A stretch of 64,000 bases of DNA from UBA4733 sp036734945 (GTDB taxonomy: Bacteria; Chloroflexota; UBA4733). The first letter of the stretch is position 1; each line of letters opens with the position of its first letter. This document shows positions 7,572 through 15,498 of this stretch, piece by piece. The notes beneath the pieces are model-generated. The model did no database searches. It had not been told where the DNA came from and saw only the letters and a program-made list of their open reading frames with translations. The position numbers and the translations under genes were made by a program. The DNA lies in assembly GCA_036734945.1 (NCBI GenBank), contig DAIMXP010000012.1, positions 1 to 64,000 of the forward strand. Direction: 5' to 3'.

Positions 7572-9116
7572 TCAGCCGCCGCCCTTGAGCGCCTTGTCCA
7601 CGGCGATTTGCGTGACGGAGGTGAGCTGGTCCAGCGCCGGTTGCGGCTGTTGCTTGCCCTTGAGTACGTCCTGCACCATCGTCGCCATGTCGTTCCAGTA
7701 CTGGATGCCGGCCGGCATGGTCGGTCGGTGATGCGAGACGGGCATGATTGCCTGAAAGTCCTTGACGGTGGGGCCGAACGCCGCCACCTGTTTCGGCAGC
7801 AACTGCTCGCTGGCATCTTGCCGGGCCGGGGTGTCGCCGGTGATCTCGCAGTTGATCAATTGCGCCTCAGCGCCGCCGAGGTAGCTGAGCAGCGTCCAGG
7901 CGGCGTCAGGGTTCTTGACGCCTTGCGGCAGAACATCGCACCAGATGCCCGACCAGCTACTGGCCTTCCCACCGTCCGGCACGGGCCAGGGGGCCACGCC
8001 ATAGTCGAAATCCGGGGCGTTCTTCTTATTGGAGGCGGAATTCCAGTTGCCGTCGATCCACATGCCCATGTGGCCGGCGAGCGGTCCGCTCAGCTTGCCC
8101 TGGCTCTGCGCCTTATTGAACGTGGTCACCTTGTCGAGACCCAGGCGTTGTACCTCCTGCTGGAAGTAGGTCAGAGCGGCGACATTCTTGGGATCGTTGG
8201 CCGTGACCTTCTGGCTGTTAGGGTCCCAGAAATCGCCGCCATACACCCACCCCCAGCCCCACAGCCAGACACCCTGACCGAACCAGGGAATGAAACCAAC
8301 CTGACTATAGGTGTCACCAGTTGATTTGGTCAGCCGATCGGCAAGATCATTCGCCTCGCTCAACGTTGCGGGCGGCTTTTCCGGGTCCAACCCGGCATTG
8401 CGGAACAGCGTCTTGTTATAGAGCAGGCCGCGGACATCGTTGGTCCAGGGGATGCCCCACGTCTTGCCGGCGTACTGGATCACCGTGCGCGAGGCCGGCC
8501 AGTAGTGGCTGGTGTCAAATTTGTCCCGCTGCATGTAGGAGTCCAGGGGCACGATGGCCTTCGTCAGCGCCCAACTGGCCAGGAGCAGGTCAGCGGCGGT
8601 CACAATGTCGGGCGGTGTACCGGCGGCAATCCGCGTCAGGACGGGCTGCTCATCCACGTCGCCAGTCCCCGACGTGTTATAGGTCACACTGACCTCGGGA
8701 TGGGCCTTGATGAAGGCGTCCAGCGTGGCCCGATCCGCCTGCTGCTGGGGCGAGGTGGGTGGGCCGGCGATACCCTGCCACCATTCGATGCGCGTCGCCC
8801 CGGTACCGATCACCGCCGCGGCAGTCGACGTGGCCGAACTGCTGGCGCGAACGCTCTGCGCCGTCCCGGCGGACGTGCTGACGCTGGACGTGGCTGTGGC
8901 AACCTGGCTCGTCGTCCCGGCGGCTTTCGGCGCGGCGGTGGGCGTCGCGGCCGCCCCGGTGGAAGTCACCGACGCCGTTGCGGACGTGCTGACGCTGGAC
9001 GTGGTGACGGCGCTCGCGGCGCCGCAGGCCGCCAGGAGCGAGGACGACAGCAGCACGCTGGCGGCGCCGACGCTGCGCAGGACCGGGCGACGAGTAAGCT
9101 GAACGGAACGTGCCAT
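7572..9116 (-). CDS. Extracellular solute-binding lipoprotein (sugar ABC type, family 1)
   Basis: A 514-residue substrate-binding protein. The N-terminus RRPVLRSVGAASVLLSSS ends in the lipobox LAAC (Cys31), so it should be lipid-anchored outside the membrane. A Ser/Thr/Ala/Val-rich linker of ~80 residues (about 32-110) follows; the coding DNA there carries a 25-bp direct duplication (8980-9004 and near 8870). The binding domain starts IEWWQGIAGPP and shows PDIVTAADLLL, GIPWTNDVRGLLYNK and AWTLLSYLGGAEAQL, typical of sugar-binding proteins of the maltose/multiple-sugar group. ATG 9116 is preceded by AAGGAAG. No permease or ATPase gene lies beside it, so it must use a transporter encoded elsewhere or have lost its partners. 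Confidence 0.85.
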   Translation of the reverse strand: MARSVQLTRRPVLRSVGAASVLLSSSLLAACGAASAVTTSSVSTSATASVTSTGAAATPTAAPKAAGTTSQVATATSSVSTSAGTAQSVRASSSATSTAAAVIGTGATRIEWWQGIAGPPTSPQQQADRATLDAFIKAHPEVSVTYNTSGTGDVDEQPVLTRIAAGTPPDIVTAADLLLASWALTKAIVPLDSYMQRDKFDTSHYWPASRTVIQYAGKTWGIPWTNDVRGLLYNKTLFRNAGLDPEKPPATLSEANDLADRLTKSTGDTYSQVGFIPWFGQGVWLWGWGWVYGGDFWDPNSQKVTANDPKNVAALTYFQQEVQRLGLDKVTTFNKAQSQGKLSGPLAGHMGMWIDGNWNSASNKKNAPDFDYGVAPWPVPDGGKASSWSGIWCDVLPQGVKNPDAAWTLLSYLGGAEAQLINCEITGDTPARQDASEQLLPKQVAAFGPTVKDFQAIMPVSHHRPTMPAGIQYWNDMATMVQDVLKGKQQPQPALDQLTSVTQIAVDKALKGGG

Positions 9117-9236
9117 GGCTGGACTTCCTTTCTCTCTACCTGCGCGCCGGCTGGGAACACCCCAGGCCACCGGTGCGCCGGTGCGCTGCCGAGTCCATAG
9201 TGACGAACTCAGGACACGGAGATGAACCTCGGTGGC

Positions 9237-9266
9237 TTTCTACCATGCTATCTTGCCGGCTGTCAA
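9237..9266 (-). promoter_or_regulatory. Possible promoter for the solute-binding protein gene
   Basis: On the minus strand TTGACA (9266-9261) is followed after 18 bp by TAGAAA (9242-9237), 120 bp upstream of ATG 9116. The -35 is perfect and the -10 is weak. It faces away from the regulator promoter at 9379-9408. Confidence 0.4.
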
Positions 9267-9378
9267 GCGTGCGGACGCTAATCGTACCAGCAAGCCCCCC
9301 CCCCTGCCGAGCGCTCCCAGACCGTCCGCCGGTGTGCCGAATCGCCCACAGCGAGTTCTGATGTGAGAACTGCAGCTC

Positions 9379-9408
9379 TTGACATGAACTCTGGCAGCGT
9401 GTTAGCAT
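9379..9408 (+). promoter_or_regulatory. Promoter of the IclR-fusion operon
   Basis: TTGACA at 9379-9384 and TAGCAT at 9403-9408, 18 bp apart, lie 38 bp before GTG 9446. The divergent layout with the solute-binding gene is typical for a regulator and its target. Confidence 0.55.
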
Positions 9409-9445
9409 CGTCCGGCGGCGCGTTCACGCTCGACGGGGCACGGTA

Positions 9446-11251
9446 GTGACACAAGTTCTTGAGATGTTCGACCAGACCGCGCCGCTACGCCGCGATGCGC
9501 TCGTCAAGTCGGCTGATCGCTCGCTGGACATCCTTGAACTGCTGGCGGCGCATCCCGAAGGAGTCACCTTCGCTGAGGTGGTCAAGGAGCTCGAACTGCC
9601 GAAGAGCAGCGCGCACGCCCTGCTCCACACGCTCGTCGCTCGTCGCTACAGCGAACTGGCCCCGCGCGGCCGTCGGTACCGTCTGGGTCTGAAAGCGGCT
9701 GAGTTGAGCGCGGCGTACAGCCGGGGGCATACCCTGCTGGCCCGGGCGCGATCTGCCGTCAGGGAGCTGGCGGCGCGCTGCGACGAGACCGCCCATCTGG
9801 CTGTGCTCGACGGTACCGACGTCCTCTACCTGCTCGCCGAGGAGAGCGAGCACAGCATGCGCCTGATCTCCCCGCTGGGACGGCGTCTCCCGGCCCACGC
9901 CGCCGCCAGCGGCAAGGTGCTCCTGGCCAGTCTGCCCGATACGGAGGTGGCGCGGCGCTACGCCGCCGGCGGCTTCGACGCGGCCCGCCTGCCGCAAATT
10001 ACCTGGCGGACGGTCGCCACGCTCCCCGATCTGCTGCGCGAGCTCGCGGAGGTCCGCCGCTTCGGCCATGCCCACGATGTGGAGGGCTATGCCGAGGGTG
10101 TCCATTGCGTCGCCGCGCCGGTCCTTGATGCCGACGGGACGGTTGGCGCGGCCATCAGTGTGTCGGCGCCGATGGCGCGCCTCGATGCCGAGCGTCTGCC
10201 GAAGCTGACGGCGCTGGTGCGCGAGGTGGCGGGGGGCGTCTCCAGCGTCAGCGAGCAGCGCCCGCCGGCGGGGGCGCCGACGGCACGCCGCACGCCGGTC
10301 GCCTGGAGTATGGGATCAACCCTGGTTCCGGCCTATCGTGAGATGTACCGGAGCGTGCTGGCCGCGGCGTCGGCGTGCGCCGCGGACCTCTGGTGGACCG
10401 ACGCCAACGAGGACGAGCTGAAACAGGCCTGTGACGTTCGGGAGTTGCTGGCTCAGCGGCCGGCTGTGCTGGTGCTCCATCCCGTCCACGCGGTCCACTC
10501 CGACACCCTCTTCCAGGCGGCCGCGGCGGCAAAGATCCCGGTGCTCTGCTTCCAGCGCCCGGTGCGGAGCAATGCCTTCGCGCTGTTCGTCGGCGGCGAT
10601 ACTTTCCAAGAGGGCGTGATCCAGATCGAGTTTGTCGCCGCGCACCTGCACGGACACGGGAACGTCGTGCTGATTGAAGGTGATCCCTACAACGACAATG
10701 CGCGGAATGTGGCGGAAGGCAACCGGCACGCGCTTGCACGCTTCCCAGGTCTGCGCTTGCTGGCCGACGAGGTGAGTCCGCACTGGTCGCGGGCCACGGC
10801 CCGGCGTCTCGCTGCCGAGTTGCTCGACCGTTACGGACCCGGGCCGGCCGCAGGGAACATCGGTGTCCACGCCATCGTCTGCGCGAACGACGACATGGCG
10901 GGCGGAGTGGGCGAAGAGCTTGCCGAGCGTGGCCTGACTGGGCAGGTCTGCCTCGTCGGTGGCGACGGTGACCGGGAGGCGTTGGAGTGCCTGCAGACGG
11001 GCCGGCAGCAGGCCACCGTCTTCCAGGATCCGGCGGCGCTCGCCGGCCAGGCGTTGCAGGCCGCGGTGGCGCTCGCTCGCGGCGCGCTTGATCCGGAGAG
11101 TTTGCCGCGGCGCAGCCTGGTGTGGAGCCCGCCCGCGCGACCGGTCCCCGCGCTGGACGTACCCTATCAACTCATCACACGCGACAACCTGGGCGTGCTT
11201 GCCGGCTACTGGAACGAGTTCGCCGAAGACGTTGGGAAGGAGCGCCGGTAG
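9446..11251 (+). CDS. IclR-type regulator fused to a periplasmic-binding (type 1) domain
   Basis: A 601-residue two-part regulator. Residues ~20-80 are an IclR winged helix-turn-helix (ADRSLDILELLAAHPEGVTF, LPKSSAHALLHTL). Residues ~85-265 match the IclR effector domain (YSRGHTLLARARSAVRELA, RLPAHAAASGKVLLASLP, EGVHCVAAPVLDADG). After a proline-rich linker (~265-285) the second half (~288-570) looks like a LacI/ribose-binding-protein sugar domain: VAWSMGSTLVPAYREMYRSV, VLVLHPVHAVHS, VVLIEGDPYNDNARNVAEGN, HAIVCANDDMAGGVGEEL, VCLVGGDGDREALECL. Ordinary IclR proteins end near residue 260. It has no signal peptide, so both sensors should be cytoplasmic. The downstream sugar genes overlap or nearly touch it, suggesting autoregulation in response to a sugar. 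Confidence 0.85.
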   Translation: MTQVLEMFDQTAPLRRDALVKSADRSLDILELLAAHPEGVTFAEVVKELELPKSSAHALLHTLVARRYSELAPRGRRYRLGLKAAELSAAYSRGHTLLARARSAVRELAARCDETAHLAVLDGTDVLYLLAEESEHSMRLISPLGRRLPAHAAASGKVLLASLPDTEVARRYAAGGFDAARLPQITWRTVATLPDLLRELAEVRRFGHAHDVEGYAEGVHCVAAPVLDADGTVGAAISVSAPMARLDAERLPKLTALVREVAGGVSSVSEQRPPAGAPTARRTPVAWSMGSTLVPAYREMYRSVLAAASACAADLWWTDANEDELKQACDVRELLAQRPAVLVLHPVHAVHSDTLFQAAAAAKIPVLCFQRPVRSNAFALFVGGDTFQEGVIQIEFVAAHLHGHGNVVLIEGDPYNDNARNVAEGNRHALARFPGLRLLADEVSPHWSRATARRLAAELLDRYGPGPAAGNIGVHAIVCANDDMAGGVGEELAERGLTGQVCLVGGDGDREALECLQTGRQQATVFQDPAALAGQALQAAVALARGALDPESLPRRSLVWSPPARPVPALDVPYQLITRDNLGVLAGYWNEFAEDVGKERR

Positions 11252-11253
11252 CG

Positions 11254-11445
11254 ATGGCGAGGGTGCTCCAGTCCACAGTTCAGGCAGGCCCACTGGTCGA
11301 TCTGCAGCGCGTCGAAACGCTCGTGGAGGGGTTGGATCACCCCGAAGGCGTGGCCTACGGGCCTGATGGGTATCTCTATGCCGGCGGTGAGGCGGGCCAG
11401 GTCTATCGCATTTCGCCGGCAGGCGAGTTGCAGCAGAGCGCCTGA
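11254..11445 (+). pseudogene. Truncated SMP-30/gluconolactonase-like N-terminus (63 aa)
   Basis: The 63-residue frame begins 2 bases after the regulator stop and contains VETLVEGLDHPEGVAYGPDG, YLYAGGEAGQVYRIS. This is the first blade of the SMP-30/gluconolactonase beta-propeller, whose members are normally ~290-300 residues. It ends with QQSA and a TGA that overlaps the next ATG (TGATG). The rest of the propeller is absent, so an internal deletion probably joined its start to the next gene. The remnant may persist because it couples translation of the epimerase to the regulator. A functional microprotein is possible but unsupported. Confidence 0.7.
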
Positions 11446-12530
11446 TGGTCACCGTCAGAGAAGAGCGCCTGCCCGCCGGCTGGCAGGCCGTGCGGCTGGA
11501 GAACCAGGATCTGAGCGTCCTGCTGCTGCCGGAGAAGGGGAGTGACATCTACGAGTTGCGCTCGCGGCCGCACGACCTGGACGTGCTTTGGAAGGCGCCC
11601 TGGGGCCTCCGTCCACCATCCGTCTCGACGGGCACGGCCATGCAGTCGGCGACGGTCTGGCTCGACCACTACGCCGGCGGCTGGCAGGAGCTCTTCCCCA
11701 ACGCCGGCGACGCCTGCAGGTATCGAGGGGCGGAACTCGGCTTTCACGGTGAGGCCTCGGTTGCGCCCTGGCGCTACGAGATCATGACCGGTGAAGACGG
11801 CGGGCCCGAGGTCCGCCTGGAGCTCCGCTGCGCCCGGATGCCCTTCCGCCTGGAGAAGCGCGTCTCGCTCGATCCCGAGCGCCCGGTGCTGCGGCTCTGG
11901 GAGCGCGTCACCAATGAGAGTGCGGAGGCCATGCCCTTCATGTGGGGCCACCACCTCGCCTTCGGCCCACCCTTCCTCGCTGAGGGCTGCACGCTGGAAC
12001 TGCCGGCGATAGGGTTCGAGGCGGACGGACAGCAGACCGCCGTGTACACCTGGCTGACGCCCGGGCAGCGCTCGGGCTGGCCGAAAGCGCCGCGCGCCGA
12101 TGGCGGGACAGTGGACCTGAGTCAGGTGCCCGGGCCGCAGGCCCACGTGGCCAACTTCGGTTACGCCTTGGACCTTCAGGAGGGCTGGTATGCGCTCACG
12201 AATCCCCGCCTTGGTTTGGGTGTCGGTCTGGTCTGGCCGCGTGAGGTGTTCTCCTGCGTGTGGATCTGGCAGGAGTTCCGGGGGACACTGGACTACCCGT
12301 GGTACGGGTCGACCTACGTGATGGGCGTGGAGCCGCAGACGAGCTATCCCGGCCGGGGGTTGCAGCGGGCGCTGGAGCAGGGTACCGCCCGCTGGTTGGC
12401 CCCGGGTGAGCAACTCCATGTGGAGTTGCGGGCGGTGCTGTTCGCCGACGAGGGGCGCGTGCAACGCATCACACCGGACGGGCGCGTCGTCTTCACCGAG
12501 CGGTCTGAAGAGCGAAAGGCGGCCGGCTGA
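11445..12530 (+). CDS. Aldose 1-epimerase-like protein (galactose mutarotase fold)
   Basis: A 361-residue protein with the beta-sandwich pattern of aldose-1-epimerase/DUF4432 proteins. Markers are LLLPEKGSDIYELRSRPHDLDVLWKAPWG split over the N-terminus, GGWQELFPNAGDACRYRGAE, GFHGEASVAPW (His of the sugar site), FMWGHHLAFGPPFL and FSCVWIWQEFRG near the C-terminus. It likely interconverts anomers of, or binds, a sugar or sugar acid. ATG 11445 overlaps the preceding stop and its own stop overlaps the SDR start. It lies in the operon headed by the IclR-fusion regulator. Substrate specificity cannot be read. Confidence 0.75.
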   Translation: MVTVREERLPAGWQAVRLENQDLSVLLLPEKGSDIYELRSRPHDLDVLWKAPWGLRPPSVSTGTAMQSATVWLDHYAGGWQELFPNAGDACRYRGAELGFHGEASVAPWRYEIMTGEDGGPEVRLELRCARMPFRLEKRVSLDPERPVLRLWERVTNESAEAMPFMWGHHLAFGPPFLAEGCTLELPAIGFEADGQQTAVYTWLTPGQRSGWPKAPRADGGTVDLSQVPGPQAHVANFGYALDLQEGWYALTNPRLGLGVGLVWPREVFSCVWIWQEFRGTLDYPWYGSTYVMGVEPQTSYPGRGLQRALEQGTARWLAPGEQLHVELRAVLFADEGRVQRITPDGRVVFTERSEERKAAG

Positions 12531-13312
12531 TGGCTGAGTTCGACGGCAAGGTGGTCGTCGTCACCGGCGCCGGAATGGGGATCGGTCGTGCCTCCGCCCT
12601 GGCATTTGCCCGTGAAGGCGCCGCTGTCGTGGTCGTCGACGTGAACCGAGCCGCTGCCGAGGAGACGGCAGAGCAGATCGCGGCCATTGGCAGACAGAAT
12701 CTGGTGGTGCAGGCGGATGTCTCCCAGCGGACCGACGCCGAGCGCATCGCGGCCGAGGCGATGCGCGTCTTCGGTGGGGTGGACGTGCTGCACAACAACG
12801 CCGGCATCCAGCGCTACGGGACGGTCCTGGACACACCGGAAGCGGTCTGGGATGAGGTGCTCAGCGTCAACCTCAAGAGCGTCTTTCTCGTCTCGAAGTA
12901 CGTCGTCCCTCTGATCCAGCAGCGTGGCGGTGGCGCCGTGGTGAACACATCGAGTGTCCAGGGACTTGCCAGCCAGCCGAACGTCGCAGCCTACGCGGCC
13001 AGCAAGAGCGGGATGCTCGGGCTGACGCGCAGCATGGCCGTGGACCTGGCGCCGGGCATTCGTGTGAACGCGGTGCTGCCGGGGACGGTGAATACTCCAA
13101 TGCTCGAGTGGGCCGCCAGTCTGGACCCGAACCCGCAGCGGGTGTACGACGCCTGCAACGCCATGCACCTGCTCGGACGCATCGCGCAACCGGAGGAAAT
13201 CGCCAACGTCGTGCTCTTTCTGGCGAGCCCGCGGGCCTCGTTCGTGACCGGCGGCGCTTACCTGGTTGACGGTGGGCTGCTCACGCCCATCGGCGGTGTA
13301 CCCAAACCCTGA
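12530..13312 (+). CDS. SDR family oxidoreductase
   Basis: A 260-residue classical short-chain dehydrogenase/reductase. Visible motifs are VVVTGAGMGIGRA (cofactor TGxxxGxG), VDVLHNNAGIQ (NNAG), a Ser in VVNTSSVQG, and YAASKSG (catalytic YxxxK), followed by VLPGTVNTPM and the C-terminal FVTGGAYLVDGG. The acidic residue at VVVDVN after beta-2 suggests NAD(H) preference. It is the last gene of the regulator-epimerase-SDR operon and would oxidise a sugar or sugar alcohol, for example to a lactone. It starts on the overlapping stop of the epimerase gene. Confidence 0.9.
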   Translation: MAEFDGKVVVVTGAGMGIGRASALAFAREGAAVVVVDVNRAAAEETAEQIAAIGRQNLVVQADVSQRTDAERIAAEAMRVFGGVDVLHNNAGIQRYGTVLDTPEAVWDEVLSVNLKSVFLVSKYVVPLIQQRGGGAVVNTSSVQGLASQPNVAAYAASKSGMLGLTRSMAVDLAPGIRVNAVLPGTVNTPMLEWAASLDPNPQRVYDACNAMHLLGRIAQPEEIANVVLFLASPRASFVTGGAYLVDGGLLTPIGGVPKP

Positions 13313-13368
13313 GGGAAGGCCAAGTCTGGGGGGCCTCGCCCTTCTTCGTTGCTTCGCCGGAGTTGACA

Positions 13369-13704
13369 TCAGAGAAAGCGATACAGTTCCCACCAGGCGA
13401 GCGCGGTCCGGTCTTGCAGATGCCTGTAGTCGGGCAGCACGCCGCCGGCATCGGCCAGCACCTGTCCATGCATGCGGCGCGCCATGTCCGGCTGGGACTT
13501 GACCACATCGTGCTGCTGCGCCGGGTCCCGGCGCATGTCAAAGAGCCGGGCGTCGCCGCCATCGCCACGCGCCATGTACACGTAGTCATCGCTGCGACAC
13601 CACACATACTCGTCAATGCCGGCGGTCATGTAGCTCCGTGCCGGGATGCTTCCCTTTTGGTCTGCCAGGCGCCGACCGAGAACTGGGTAATCAACAGAGT
13701 CGCG
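13369..13704 (-). pseudogene. Sulfatase C-terminal remnant
   Basis: The minus-strand frame is open from 13704 (TGA at 13705-13707) to the stop at 13369, ~111 residues. It reads like the end of a type I sulfatase: DYPVLGRRLADQ, YMTAGIDEYVWCRSDDYVYMARG, LFDMRRDPAQQHDVV, then LPDYRHLQDRTALAWWELY. The typical final module (LYDLxxDPxExxNV) is present, but the ~400-residue catalytic domain with the CxPSR formylglycine site is missing. It lies tail-to-tail with the SDR gene and downstream of the second solute-binding gene, so it is probably the relic of a gene cut by deletion. Upstream DUF3604 and sugar genes fit an ancestral sulfated-glycan locus. Confidence 0.7.
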
Positions 13705-13809
13705 TCAGTTGCCCTATCCGGCAATGATGCTGGTGAAACGTGCAAAACGTTGCGGCGCACTCGCCGCCGTCGTCAGAGATCCAGGTGCCGTGTACGATCT
13801 GCATCACGC

Positions 13810-15249
13810 TTATTTCCCGGCGTTGGCGTAGTCCTGGGCGATCGCTGCGTCCCACTGCTGAGCGGCCGAGGTGAGGGCGTCTTTGGCCGTTGCCGTTTTG
13901 GCGAAGACCGTCGCGATCTCCTTGTCCATGATGGCCCAGCACTGCGCGAAGGCGGCGACCAGGGGCTGCGGTTGGGCGTAGTGCAGGACGACGTCGGCCA
14001 CCGTCGCCATCTGCAGCTTGGGGTCGGCCATGTAGCCTGCCGTACGCAGCGACTCGCGCGGTGGCATTGCGCCGAACGGCTGGTTATAGTCCAGCAGATA
14101 CTCCTTGGAGGTCAGCATTGCCAGCCAGGACCAGGCCAACTCGGCATCCTTGGACTGGCTGGTGACGCCATGCCAGTTGGGGAAGACGTTGATCGTCTGC
14201 TTCTTGCGCTTCAGTGGCGGGGCGATGGCAAAGTCGGTCAACTGGCTCGGATCGGTTTTCTGGACGTTGAACATCACGCCGGCGCCGCCCATTGAGGCGG
14301 CTACGCTGCCAGCCTGGAGCGGACTGCTGCCGGACGGTGGCGCCGGCAGCTTGGTGCCGGGCGGGTCGATGTAGGTGATCAGGTCGGCCCAGTACTGCAA
14401 CGCCTCGAAGCCTGCCTCGGAGGCGAACAGGGCGTGGCGGCCATCCTCGGAGATTACGTCACCACCGTTCTGCCAGAGGTACGGGAAGAACTGCTGGTTG
14501 CCGAAGCCAGGGTCATAGCCCAGGCGAGTGACCGCCGTGCCTGTGTGCGCCGTCAGCCGGACGCTGTAGCTCTGCATGTCGTCCCAGGTCTGCGGCAACT
14601 GCTTCGGGTCGAGTCCGGCCGCCTGCATGAGGTCGACACGGTAGAGCATGGCGCGGGCATCGACGCGGGTTGGCACGCCGTAGCGTTTGCCCTGGTAGGT
14701 AGTGGCGTTGACGGTGACGGGATAGAAGTCGCTGTTGTCCGGCCAGCGAGCGAGGTAGTCGTCGATGGGCCGCAGGTAGCCGCGCAGGGCGTAGTCGACG
14801 ACCATCACCGCGCCGGAGCCGAGGATGTCCGGCGCATCGCCGGCGGCGAACTCGGCGTCGCGCTTGCTGTTGAAGGGATTTCCCCAGCCCGCGTATTCCA
14901 CTTCCACATTGGCGCCGTACCTGGTGGCAAAGGCCGGGTTGAGCTTCTGGTCGAACCATTGCTGCGTGGCCGGCGTCTGATAGTCGGCCGTCAGCACGCG
15001 CACGGTCTTGCCTTTCCCGGCAGGCGCCGCGCTGCTGGCCGAAGCGGTGATTGCCCCGGCAACTCGCGTCGTTGCGGGTCCTGACGCCGTACCGGCTGTC
15101 CGCGCAGGCTGACCGGCCGCGGCGGACGTGCCTGGCGCCGTCGTCACCGTGCTGGTCGTGCCGCCGCAGGCGGCCAGCAGCGCCGCAGTGCCGCCGGCGA
15201 GAGCCGCGAGAAATAGACGACGGGTCAGGGTAGTCTGCTGAACGACCAT
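13810..15249 (-). CDS. Extracellular solute-binding lipoprotein (sugar ABC type, family 1)
   Basis: A 479-residue substrate-binding protein. The N-terminus LTRRLFLAALAGGTAALLAAC has an RR pair resembling a Tat signal and a lipobox LAAC with Cys28; an Ala/Thr/Ser-rich linker (~29-80) follows. The binding domain begins VRVLTADYQTP and shows GDAPDILGSGAVMVVDYAL, YGVPTRVDARAMLYR, and the C-terminal AELAWSWLAMLTSKEYLL typical of sugar-binding proteins. ATG 15249 follows GGAGAT. As with the other binding protein, no permease or ATPase is adjacent. It is only modestly similar to the first, so the two likely capture different solutes. A good promoter lies at 15325-15353. Confidence 0.85.
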   Translation of the reverse strand: MVVQQTTLTRRLFLAALAGGTAALLAACGGTTSTVTTAPGTSAAAGQPARTAGTASGPATTRVAGAITASASSAAPAGKGKTVRVLTADYQTPATQQWFDQKLNPAFATRYGANVEVEYAGWGNPFNSKRDAEFAAGDAPDILGSGAVMVVDYALRGYLRPIDDYLARWPDNSDFYPVTVNATTYQGKRYGVPTRVDARAMLYRVDLMQAAGLDPKQLPQTWDDMQSYSVRLTAHTGTAVTRLGYDPGFGNQQFFPYLWQNGGDVISEDGRHALFASEAGFEALQYWADLITYIDPPGTKLPAPPSGSSPLQAGSVAASMGGAGVMFNVQKTDPSQLTDFAIAPPLKRKKQTINVFPNWHGVTSQSKDAELAWSWLAMLTSKEYLLDYNQPFGAMPPRESLRTAGYMADPKLQMATVADVVLHYAQPQPLVAAFAQCWAIMDKEIATVFAKTATAKDALTSAAQQWDAAIAQDYANAGK

Positions 15250-15324
15250 ATACTGATCTCCTTCCCAGGCACACAGAGCGCCTTCCGGCGCCAACTCGTC
15301 GGGCCACGGGTTGAATCCTGGGAG

Positions 15325-15353
15325 AGTGTATGCTCAGCAGCAAGGGGCGTCAA
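15325..15353 (-). promoter_or_regulatory. Sigma70-type promoter of the second solute-binding gene
   Basis: Minus strand: TTGACG (15353-15348), 17-bp spacer, TACACT (15330-15325), 75 bp before ATG 15249. The -10 hexamer is the same as in the promoter at 621-649. Confidence 0.6.
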
Positions 15354-15498
15354 GCTGTGATGAAATCTACATGCCAGCCAGAGATCGGCTCTGCGGGTTT
15401 CATCGTGGCTTTGGTATAGCATCTCCGCAGGTAGCAAGCATCGAGGTGGCACCCTATGCGCTGGAGTCCGTCCACGAGTGCCGACACGATCCAATCGC

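Noticed and set aside
11605..12464. Antisense open frame over the epimerase gene
   Set aside because: Compositional shadow without start signal or recognisable motif.
13691..13804. 37-codon minus-strand frame starting MQIVHGTWISDD
   Set aside because: The start vaguely recalls N-termini of SNF2-type helicases, but the rest does not fit and it contains a repeat motif; too short to call a gene.
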